Shown here: positions 1 through 4,440 of the stretch, piece by piece
Numbering within the stretch: position 1 is the first letter of the stretch
Layout of the letters: every line of letters begins with the position of its first letter
DNA from: an uncultured Oscillospiraceae bacterium
GTDB taxonomy: Bacteria; Bacillota_A; Clostridia; Oscillospirales; Oscillospiraceae
Direction of reading: 5' to 3'
DNA: 6,371 nucleotides
Assembly: GCA_934589325.1 (NCBI GenBank)
Contig: CAKTNU010000112.1
Coordinates: 1-6,371 of the forward strand
The notes under the pieces: model-generated
What the model was told of the DNA's origin: nothing
The model's database searches: none
What the model saw: only the letters and a program-made list of their open reading frames with translations
Program-made: the position numbers and the translations under genes

Positions 1-620
1 ATATGGAGCACGGCGGCTCCCTTCGGTATCTGCAGCAGCTCCGCCTGCTCGCCGTTTGCGAGCGCGGCCTCCATATACTGATTGCCGGTCACGAGATTCA
101 GCCCCTGACGGCGCAGCTTTTCGTACAGCGAGCCGTGGTCAAGGTCGGAGTCGAGAATGTCTCCGCAGAGCTCACGGCTGAGCGCTGTGGCCTCTATCGC
201 CATCGGCGTATCATCGGCAAGGCGAAGGCGCTTTACAAGCACGTATTCCTGCCCGAGTCCGATGTGCAGATCCTTCGCGATTATGTGATCCGCCTTCATT
301 ATGCCCGCAAACAGCACCTTGGAGCTGGGCTTTCTGCCCCGGCGCAGCATATCCTGCGAAAAGCCGGACGCCCGCATGAGCGGCTGCACCAGCTTCGTGC
401 CGGAAACAAAGGTCCCCTTGCCCTGGAGCCGATACACCACGCCCTCCGCCTCCAGGTCGTTGAGCGCATGGCGTACGGTCATCCTCGTCGTGCCGTATCT
501 GAGGCTCAGATCGCGTTCGGACGGCAGGCATTGATTCGGCCCGTAAATTTTTTCTTCTATCTGCCGGAGGATATCCTCCTTTATAAGCTTATAGATCGGC
601 TGGGCAGCAGTCGTACCCAC
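1..620 (-). CDS. GntR/HutC-family transcriptional repressor (3' end outside window)
   Basis: This is a DNA-binding, ligand-responsive repressor of the GntR superfamily, HutC/UTRA subfamily. About 206 residues are visible against a usual 235-245, so roughly 35 C-terminal residues are missing beyond base 1. The N-terminal winged helix-turn-helix spans about residues 7-73: QPIYKLIKEDIL, then LPSERDLSLRYGTTRMTVRH (32-51), then the wing LQGKGTFV (65-72). The UTRA effector domain follows from about residue 95, with the typical RLRLADDTPMAIE and GSLYEKL segments. I chose the GTG start at 620-618 because the first in-frame upstream stop (TAG) lies only 13 codons away, no ATG lies between, and AAGGA sits about 10 nt upstream. 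The gene therefore has no ATG start. It has its own promoter and an operator-like dyad, so autorepression is likely. UTRA proteins usually bind sugars, sugar phosphates or similar small molecules; the ligand and regulon here are unknown. Family assignment is firm. Confidence 0.93.
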   Translation of the reverse strand, partial: MGTTAAQPIYKLIKEDILRQIEEKIYGPNQCLPSERDLSLRYGTTRMTVRHALNDLEAEGVVYRLQGKGTFVSGTKLVQPLMRASGFSQDMLRRGRKPSSKVLFAGIMKADHIIAKDLHIGLGQEYVLVKRLRLADDTPMAIEATALSRELCGDILDSDLDHGSLYEKLRRQGLNLVTGNQYMEAALANGEQAELLQIPKGAAVLH

Positions 621-652
621 ATGATCACCGTCCTTGTCTGGTGTATTCCTAT

Positions 653-664
653 TGGACTATACCA
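653..664 (-). promoter_or_regulatory. HutC-type operator, probable autoregulatory site
   Basis: The minus-strand sequence TGGTATAGTCCA is one base from the fully symmetrical TGGTATAGACCA-like motif typical of HutC/UTRA GntR operators. It lies about 6-17 nt downstream of the predicted transcription start of the GntR gene, where a bound repressor would block initiation or clearance. The motif match is seen directly; the autoregulatory role is inferred from family behaviour. Confidence 0.65.
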
Positions 665-676
665 GTTTCGTGACTG

Positions 677-705
677 ATTTTAAACACTTTTGCCTTTCAA
701 GTCAA
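677..705 (-). promoter_or_regulatory. Sigma-A promoter of the GntR-family gene
   Basis: On the minus strand, TTGACT (700-705) and TAAAAT (677-682) are separated by exactly 17 bp. Transcription should start near 670, giving a leader of about 50 nt before the GTG codon at 620. The near-consensus boxes and the position make this a good promoter call. The start site is inferred. Confidence 0.8.
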
Positions 706-784
706 TAGAAAACGGTCGATTTGTTCGGGCTTTGCTTCTCTTTCAGCACTTTGCACTGTTTTTCCATTGACATTTAATGCAATA

Positions 785-812
785 TTACCATCAGTAAACA
801 AGGGCAGACACG
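785..812 (+). repeat. Left terminal inverted repeat
   Basis: This is the left arm of the outer inverted repeat. It pairs with 1037-1064 over 28 bp, with one mismatch (an A in this arm against a T in the reverse complement of the other). The two arms are separated by 224 bp. Confidence 0.85.
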
Positions 813-920
813 GTTTTGCCGGGCAGAAAAACGCCCATGCTGCCTCAAAGCCCTTGACAATACAGAAAGTATTGCCTGCGGGCTTTTCATTGCCTGGACG
901 CATTTCTGCTCCGGCAAAAC
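813..920. repeat. Internal nested hairpin 1 of the TIR element
   Basis: The outer arms 813-829 (GTTTTGCCGGGCAGAAA) and 903-920 are complementary over 17 bp with one bulged T at 910. Nested inside are AAAGCCC/GGGCTTT (about 850-890) and CAATAC/GTATTG around an AGAAA loop. The arm starts immediately after the left TIR ends, so in single strand this would form one limb of a multi-branched fold. Confidence 0.7.
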
Positions 921-929
921 TGCTCCGCA

Positions 930-1036
930 CCTGACAGCTTTGGATTTTCGTGTGATTTTTGTTTTTTGAGACGCAGACGGGCTGACGCCCGTCAAGGCGA
1001 AAAGGGCAAAAAGCGCCGAAAAGACATGCTGTCAGG
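930..1036. repeat. Internal nested hairpin 2 of the TIR element
   Basis: CCTGACAGC (930-938) and GCTGTCAGG (1028-1036) are perfect complements and abut the right TIR. Inside are a perfect 7-bp hairpin, GACGGGC-TGAC-GCCCGTC (976-993), and imperfectly matched TTTTCG / CGAAAA tracts. Together with hairpin 1 and the TIRs this predicts a three-way-junction or cruciform architecture. Confidence 0.65.
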
Positions 1037-1064
1037 CGTGTCTGCCCTTGTTAACTGATGGTAA
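1037..1064 (-). repeat. Right terminal inverted repeat
   Basis: This is the right arm, beginning CGTGTCTGCCCTTG and ending GATGGTAA. It ends 56 bp before the -35 box of the mgtE leader promoter, so the element borders that promoter without interrupting it. Confidence 0.85.
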
Positions 1065-1120
1065 CATAGTCCGCGCACATCTGTGCCTGAATATCCGAGC
1101 ATTTTCTGCATTTTGCCCGC

Positions 1121-1149
1121 TTGACTCATGAGAAAAATTCTGCTATAAA
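1121..1149 (+). promoter_or_regulatory. Sigma-A promoter of the mgtE leader transcript
   Basis: TTGACT (1121-1126) and TATAAA (1144-1149) are spaced by 17 bp, close to consensus. Transcription should begin around 1156, giving a leader of about 370 nt before mgtE, far longer than needed for translation. No better promoter is seen between here and the mgtE start. Confidence 0.82.
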
Positions 1150-1154
1150 GTATG

Positions 1155-1179
1155 CGGAAAAGGGCTGTACCCTTTCCCG
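1155..1179 (+). other. 5'-terminal hairpin of the mgtE transcript
   Basis: GGAAAAGGG (1156-1164) can pair with CCCTTTCC (1170-1177) around a CTGTA loop, with one bulged A. It sits essentially at the predicted 5' end of the RNA, a position where such hairpins commonly protect transcripts from decay. It could also be the first element of the leader fold. Confidence 0.55.
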
Positions 1180-1187
1180 ATATTTTA

Positions 1188-1303
1188 CGGAGGTGAAGGT
1201 TCATGGATAGCTGCGACAGTACAGGACGAAGCCGCTTTGAACGCGGTCGGGATCGCGTCGGCAGAATGTGCTTATCCATGGACGTCGGATAACCACATTC
1301 CGT
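1188..1303 (+). ncRNA. Candidate cis-regulatory RNA switch in the mgtE leader
   Basis: Two mutually exclusive helices are visible. In fold A, GTTCATGGATA (1199-1209) pairs with TATCCATGGAC (1273-1283) over 11 bp including one G-U, burying the uORF start codon. It is continued by CTGCGAC (1211-1217) against GTCGGCAG (with one bulge) and by CCGC/GCGG (1232-1235/1243-1246). In fold B, GAATGTG-C-TTATCC (1264-1277) pairs with GGATAA-C-CACATTC (1287-1300), 13 bp with one C-C mismatch, using the same TTATCC segment. ACGGA/TCCGT (1188-1192/1299-1303) could close the domain. The layout resembles a riboswitch or ribosome-controlled switch. A few stretches recall the M-box, but its conserved core is absent. 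Confidence 0.5.
1203..1292 (+). CDS. 29-residue leader peptide (uORF) upstream of mgtE
   Basis: This is a short ORF of 29 codons ending in TAA (1290-1292). It is preceded by GGAGGTGA (1189-1196), one of the best ribosome binding sites in the window, with 6 nt before the ATG. The peptide starts MDSCDSTGRSRFERGRDRVG, has six Arg, two Cys and no membrane segment, and I do not recognise it. It lies 47 nt downstream of the predicted start site of the mgtE transcript. Its codons overlap RNA segments that can pair in two ways, and a terminator-like hairpin follows its stop by about 30 nt. That layout resembles leader peptides of attenuation systems; MgtL of enterobacterial mgtA is the conceptual analogue, with no sequence similarity claimed. 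Its role as a Mg2+ or translation-rate sensor is inference. It could simply be a fortuitous ORF in a folded aptamer. Confidence 0.55.
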   Translation: MDSCDSTGRSRFERGRDRVGRMCLSMDVG

Positions 1304-1320
1304 TTTGCTGCGCACTTTTC

Positions 1321-1375
1321 CGCACCGCTCAGAGCCGTTCTGCATCTGCACGCATCTGACGCGGTGTGTTTTTTT
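1321..1375 (+). terminator. Intrinsic-terminator-like attenuator in the mgtE leader
   Basis: CGCACCGC (1321-1328) pairs with GCGGTGTG (1361-1368), extended by TCAGA/TCTGA (1329-1333/1355-1359) and GC-GT/ACGC (1334-1338/1350-1353). This gives about 17 bp with three single-base bulges and an 11-nt loop, and it is followed directly by seven T (1369-1375). It lies about 30 nt after the uORF stop and 150 nt before mgtE, so it would truncate the transcript inside the leader unless antiterminated. A possible antiterminator pairing is GCGGT (1243-1247, inside the uORF) with ACCGC (1324-1328). Confidence 0.6.
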
Positions 1376-1389
1376 ATAAAAACACACCG
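1362..1389 (+). repeat. 12-bp perfect palindromic hairpin overlapping the attenuator
   Basis: CGGTGTGTTTTT (1362-1373) and AAAAACACACCG (1378-1389) form a perfect 12-bp stem with a TTAT loop. It reuses the 3' arm and T-run of the preceding terminator-like hairpin, so the two cannot coexist. It could act as a competing structure or an RNA stability element. Confidence 0.65.
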
Positions 1390-1397
1390 GAGCGTAC

Positions 1398-1429
1398 CGT
1401 TTCCCCGCCCTGCCGGGCGCACGGGAACG
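1398..1429 (+). other. GC-rich leader hairpin
   Basis: CGTTTCCC-CGCCC (1398-1410) pairs with GGGCG and GGGAACG (1415-1419 and 1423-1429). The loop is TGCC, with a bulged T on the 5' side and a CAC bulge on the 3' side, giving about 12 bp. No T-run follows, so it is not a terminator. Its function is unknown. Confidence 0.5.
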
Positions 1430-1438
1430 ATGCACAAC

Positions 1439-1493
1439 ACCTCAGGTACCGGCCGTTTGTCTGTTTTCTCGGCGCTGTGCCGGCACATGAGGT
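1439..1493 (+). other. Leader hairpin just upstream of the mgtE ribosome binding site
   Basis: ACCTCA (1439-1444) pairs with TGAGGT (1488-1493), and the inner CCGGC (1449-1453) pairs with GCCGG (1479-1483). CAGGT (1443-1447) could alternatively pair with ACCTG (1499-1503), next to a T5 run. It ends 22 nt before the mgtE SD and could influence translation initiation. The structure is read by eye. Confidence 0.45.
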
Positions 1494-1514
1494 TCTACAC
1501 CTGTTTTTATGAAC

Positions 1515-1520
1515 GGAGGA
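1515..1520 (+). promoter_or_regulatory. Ribosome binding site of mgtE
   Basis: GGAGGA lies 7 nt before the ATG at 1528 and only 4 nt further from the second ATG at 1531. The spacing favours the first ATG. It is not obviously sequestered by a complementary pyrimidine tract in the leader. Confidence 0.8.
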
Positions 1521-1527
1521 GTGCGCA

Positions 1528-2919
1528 ATGATGAAGAAAATTTTCCGCAGGAACAATTATGCCGATGAGCTGGTGAGGCTCATCCGCAGCGGCGCTGACC
1601 GGCAGCGCCTGCCGGAGCTTATCTCCGACTATCACGGCAAAGACATAGCCGAGGCCGTCACCAGACTGACCGCCGATGAGCGCCGGGCGCTGTACCGGCT
1701 GCTCGGGACACAGCGCATGTCCGAAATATTCTCCTACCTGGACGACGCGGAGCCGTACATCAACGAGCTGCCTGTAGAGCTTGCGGCCAAGGTGGTCTCC
1801 GGCATGGATGCAGACGACGCTGTCGACATGCTGGATGATCTGTCCGGCGAGAAGAAGCAGGCGCTCGTCGAGCGTCTGGACAGTGATACCCGGCAGGATG
1901 TGAGCCGCCTCCTCGCCTATGACGACGGCGAGATAGGCAGCTGCATGACCAACAACTTTGTCTGCATCCCTGACAGCCTCACAATACGCGGTGCCATGAG
2001 TGAGCTTATCCGTCAGGCCGGGGAGCACGACAACATATCCACTATATACGTCGTTGACGCGCAGGAGCATTTTGCCGGAGCGATAGATCTGAAGGACCTC
2101 ATAATCGCCCGCGAGAACGACCGGTTGGAGGATATCATCAGCCGGTCCTACCCGTACGTGTTCGAAAACGACCGGATAGACGACTGCATTGAGCGCATAA
2201 AGGATTACGAAGAGGACTCTCTGCCTGTCCTGACCCCGGACGGACATATCGCCGGTATTCTAACCTCATCGGATATCGTAGAGCTTGTAGATGACGCAAT
2301 GGGAGACGACTACGCAAAGCTCGCAGGTCTCACCTCCGAGGATGACCTGCGCGAGCCGGTATCCGTCAGCATGCGCAAGCGTCTGCCGTGGCTTATTGCG
2401 CTGCTGTTTCTCGGCATGGCGGTGTCGTCCGTGGTCGGGATGTTCGAGTCCGTGGTAGCCGCGCTGCCGATAGTCATCTGCTTTCAGTCGCTGGTGCTGG
2501 ACATGGCCGGCAACGTCGGCACACAGTCTCTTGCAGTGACGATACGCGTGCTGGTCGACGACGAGCTGAGTGCGGGCAAAAAGCTCTCCCTGCTGCTCAA
2601 AGAGATGAAAATAGGCTTCCTCAACGGAGCCTGCCTCGGGCTGATGGCTCTCGTTTTCCTCGGGGTGTATGTGCATATCTTCAAGGGCTACGCATGGCTC
2701 TCCTCATTCCTGATATCCGGCTGTGTCGGAGTGTCGCTCATTGTGGCGATGGTAGTGTCGAGTCTTGTCGGCACGGTCATCCCGATGTTCTTCAGCCGCA
2801 TCCACATAGACCCTGCCGTGGCCTCCGGTCCGCTCATAACCACCGTGAACGACCTTGTTGCCGTTGTCTCTTACTACGGCCTTGCGCTCATCTTTCTTAT
2901 AAATATATTCAGTATATAG
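1528..2919 (+). CDS. mgtE: MgtE-family magnesium transporter
   Basis: This is a homodimeric Mg2+-selective channel/transporter of the inner membrane, 463 residues, a normal length for the family. The acidic, helical N domain covers about residues 10-135 (HGKDIAEAV, GMDADDAVDML). Tandem CBS domains cover about 136-260 (GSCMTNNFVCIPDSLTIRGA, then a second ending DGHIAGILTSSDIVELV). A linking helix leads into five membrane helices from about residue 285. The family signature DMAGNVGTQS is at 325-334. The last helix contains IDPAVASGPLITTVNDLVAV (427-446), whose Asp442 corresponds to the pore Asp of Thermus MgtE (Asp432). In the family, cytosolic Mg2+ binding to the N and CBS domains closes the channel. 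The gene stands alone between a long structured leader and a shared terminator, which suggests additional transcript-level control. MM at the start allows initiation one codon later. Assignment is firm. Confidence 0.97.
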   Translation: MMKKIFRRNNYADELVRLIRSGADRQRLPELISDYHGKDIAEAVTRLTADERRALYRLLGTQRMSEIFSYLDDAEPYINELPVELAAKVVSGMDADDAVDMLDDLSGEKKQALVERLDSDTRQDVSRLLAYDDGEIGSCMTNNFVCIPDSLTIRGAMSELIRQAGEHDNISTIYVVDAQEHFAGAIDLKDLIIARENDRLEDIISRSYPYVFENDRIDDCIERIKDYEEDSLPVLTPDGHIAGILTSSDIVELVDDAMGDDYAKLAGLTSEDDLREPVSVSMRKRLPWLIALLFLGMAVSSVVGMFESVVAALPIVICFQSLVLDMAGNVGTQSLAVTIRVLVDDELSAGKKLSLLLKEMKIGFLNGACLGLMALVFLGVYVHIFKGYAWLSSFLISGCVGVSLIVAMVVSSLVGTVIPMFFSRIHIDPAVASGPLITTVNDLVAVVSYYGLALIFLINIFSI

Positions 2920-2965
2920 GCATAAAAATATCGGTCTCCGATCGGAGACCGATATTTTTATGCCT
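2918..2965. terminator. Bidirectional terminator between mgtE and the MATE gene
   Basis: This is a 48-bp perfect palindrome centred between 2941 and 2942: CATAAAAATATCGGTCTCCG, then its reverse complement. It has A/T runs at both ends, so it works as a hairpin plus T-run on each strand. It overlaps the mgtE stop codon (2917-2919) by two bases and contains the stop and last codon of the convergent MATE gene (2958-2963). The two genes are therefore insulated with no spare DNA. Confidence 0.93.
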
Positions 2966-4313
2966 TCGCCTTCCTGTGCGACGGTCTGTAGTACATCAGT
3001 GCCGCAAATATCATAAGTGTCGTTATTCCAAGGCTTACAGGGTAGGCAGTCATGATCGTCTGGAACGTCCGGCTGTGCGGAAATACAAACTCTATCCAGC
3101 ATATCCTTACCCCGCAAACACCAAGCGTCGTCATCACAGCCGGGACAAGCGATATCTCAAAGCCGCGCATATATCCGGACATCACCTCATACAGCAGGCT
3201 GAGAAAATGTGAAACCATCACCAGCATCAGCCGGATATAGCCCGTCTCAATGACCTGCGGATTGTTGTTGAATATGGCGAGCAGCGTTTTTCCGAAGCCG
3301 AGTATCAGCGCTATGGCCGCCGCCAGCGTCACCGCTCCCTCGGCAAGGCACAGCAGCAGCGTCCTTCTGCACCGGCCAAGCTCTCCCGCACCGTAGTTCT
3401 GCCCGGTGAACGTCGCGCAGGCCTGACTGTAGGAATTGAGGATGTCGTAGGTCACGACCTCGATGTTGAATGCCGCGCTCGACGCCGCCATGACTACCGT
3501 GCCGAGGCTGTTGACCGCCGCCTGTATCACGATGTTGGATATGGCGAACATTGCGCTCTGTATCCCGGCAGGCAGGCCAATACGCAGTATATTTCCAAGG
3601 ATACGTCCGTCGATGCGCAGCTTCCTCGGCTCGACGCGTATTGCGCTGTCGGTCCTCAGCAGTCGGCGGTACAGCAGGACTGAGCTGACGGCGTTGGAGA
3701 CGACCGTCGCTATGGCAACACCGTCCACCATCATTTTGAGCACTGCCACGAAGAACAGGTTCAGCGCCACATTCAGGCATCCCGCCCCGGCCAGCGCGAT
3801 GAGCGGTGCCTTCGTTTCACCGATGCTGCGGAATATCGCGGATTCGAAATTATACAGCAGTATCACCGGCAGGCCGAGCAGGTATATCCGCAGATATGTC
3901 AGCGCCAGCGGCAGGACCTCCTCCGGCACATCGAGCGCCGTCAGCATCGGCTCTGCGGCGATCTCGCCTATCACTGCAACAACGGCGCCTCCCAGCAGTG
4001 CAAGGACTATCGAGCTGTGCACCGCCTTGCTCACGGCGTCCCTGTCGCCGCGGCCGACTGCATTTGCAATGACTACGTTCGCGCCCAGTGCAACGCCGAT
4101 GAAAAGATTTACTATCAGTGCTATCAGCGAACTGTTTGCCCCGACTGCCGCGACTGCAGCCGTTTTATACTCGCCCGTGAAGTTGCCGACGACGGCAATA
4201 TCCGAGGCGTTGAAAAGCTGCTCCAATATCGCTGTCGCCGCTACCGGCAGGGCATATCTGGGCAGCTTGTCCCAGATGGAACCGTGGAGCATATCAAGTT
4301 CTCTTTTTTTCAT
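2958..4313 (-). CDS. MATE-family multidrug/metabolite efflux transporter
   Basis: This is a 451-residue integral membrane antiporter, a typical length for MATE (multidrug and toxic compound extrusion) proteins, which expel cationic drugs or metabolites in exchange for H+ or Na+. Two MatE repeats of about six helices each are visible, roughly residues 17-215 and 240-440. Features include LEQLFNASDIAVVGNF (30-45, TM1 with the conserved Asp38), GANVVIANAVGRGD (77-90), FRSIGETKAP (161-170) and ATFTGQNYGAGELGRCRRT (300-318), the equivalent loop of the second half. The ATG at 4313 is preceded by AGGAGGAG (4318-4325). It is transcribed divergently from a LysR-type regulator, with a LysR-type dyad about 66 bp upstream of its predicted start site, so it is probably that regulator's target. 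Substrate and coupling ion cannot be read from sequence. A NorM-like or DinF-like subfamily is possible. Confidence 0.95.
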   Translation of the reverse strand: MKKRELDMLHGSIWDKLPRYALPVAATAILEQLFNASDIAVVGNFTGEYKTAAVAAVGANSSLIALIVNLFIGVALGANVVIANAVGRGDRDAVSKAVHSSIVLALLGGAVVAVIGEIAAEPMLTALDVPEEVLPLALTYLRIYLLGLPVILLYNFESAIFRSIGETKAPLIALAGAGCLNVALNLFFVAVLKMMVDGVAIATVVSNAVSSVLLYRRLLRTDSAIRVEPRKLRIDGRILGNILRIGLPAGIQSAMFAISNIVIQAAVNSLGTVVMAASSAAFNIEVVTYDILNSYSQACATFTGQNYGAGELGRCRRTLLLCLAEGAVTLAAAIALILGFGKTLLAIFNNNPQVIETGYIRLMLVMVSHFLSLLYEVMSGYMRGFEISLVPAVMTTLGVCGVRICWIEFVFPHSRTFQTIMTAYPVSLGITTLMIFAALMYYRPSHRKAKA

Positions 4314-4338
4314 GGATCTCCTCCTAATATACGGAGGA

Positions 4339-4367
4339 AGTATAATACGCTGGTGTCACAATAGCAA
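4339..4367 (-). promoter_or_regulatory. Promoter of the MATE gene
   Basis: On the minus strand, TTGCTA (4362-4367) and TATACT (4339-4344) are separated by 17 bp. The predicted start near 4332 leaves a leader of about 19 nt carrying the AGGAGGAG ribosome binding site. The imperfect -35 box fits a promoter helped by an activator. Confidence 0.7.
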
Positions 4368-4384
4368 ATATATATTAAGAATGA

Positions 4385-4411
4385 TTTATCATAGTTGACA
4401 GGCATGATAAA
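4385..4411. promoter_or_regulatory. LysR-type binding dyad (T-N11-A) between the divergent genes
   Basis: TTTATCAT (4385-4392) and ATGATAAA (4404-4411) are perfect 8-bp inverted arms with an 11-bp spacer, fitting the T-N11-A LysR box. Its centre is about 66 bp upstream of the predicted MATE start, the usual place of a LysR recognition site. It also covers the -35 box of the regulator's own promoter. That geometry predicts activation of the pump together with self-repression. Confidence 0.75.
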
Positions 4412-4422
4412 TGCGGTAAAAT
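4395..4422 (+). promoter_or_regulatory. Promoter of the LysR-type regulator
   Basis: TTGACA (4395-4400) and TAAAAT (4417-4422) are spaced by 16 bp. Transcription would start near 4429, leaving only about 12 nt of leader, just enough for the GAGGTGAT ribosome binding site. The -35 box lies inside the LysR dyad. Confidence 0.68.
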
Positions 4423-4440
4423 AGTATTGAGGTGATACAA

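Larger units (their letters stand above)
785..1064. mobile_element. MITE-like non-autonomous element with 28-bp terminal inverted repeats
   Basis: Bases 785-812 (TTACCATCAGTAAACAAGGG then CAGACACG) are matched as a reverse complement by 1037-1064 with a single mismatch. The interior is almost entirely two further nested inverted repeats (813-920 and 930-1036), and no convincing ORF is present. A trinucleotide ATA occurs at 782-784 and 1066-1068 and could be a short target duplication if the element ends at 1065, but this is weak. The small size, long TIRs and lack of coding capacity fit a MITE mobilised in trans. A structured non-coding RNA or a regulatory cruciform are alternatives. No transposase is present in the window. 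Confidence 0.6.

Noticed and set aside
3..677. A 224-codon plus-strand open frame opposite the GntR gene
   Set aside because: The minus-strand frame gives an unmistakable GntR HTH plus UTRA sequence. The plus frame shows no recognisable motif and is its antisense shadow.
785..1064. Retron msr-msd or another reverse-transcriptase-linked RNA
   Set aside because: Flanking inverted repeats with internal hairpins superficially resemble one, but there is no reverse transcriptase or effector gene nearby.
1180..1303. Canonical M-box (ykoK) Mg2+ riboswitch
   Set aside because: GGTGAAGG, ATGGATAGCTGC and TGCTTATCCATG resemble parts of the M-box, but the conserved GACGCC..GGGU and GUGCUAAAGCUC segments are missing and the domain is too short. 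A divergent relative cannot be excluded without a covariance search.
1490..1508. A second intrinsic terminator just before the mgtE ribosome binding site
   Set aside because: AGGT-TCTAC-ACCT followed by G and T5 gives only a 4-bp stem, too weak alone. It is noted only as an alternative partner for the 1439-1493 hairpin.
1507..2247. A 246-codon minus-strand frame across mgtE
   Set aside because: It overlaps the firmly identified MgtE N and CBS domains and has no domain features of its own. Long antisense frames are common in GC-rich genes.
3463..4398. A 311-codon plus-strand frame opposite the MATE gene
   Set aside because: It is Ser/Ala/Thr-rich antisense of transmembrane codons with no motif. 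The minus strand encodes a full-length MATE protein with its own SD and promoter.
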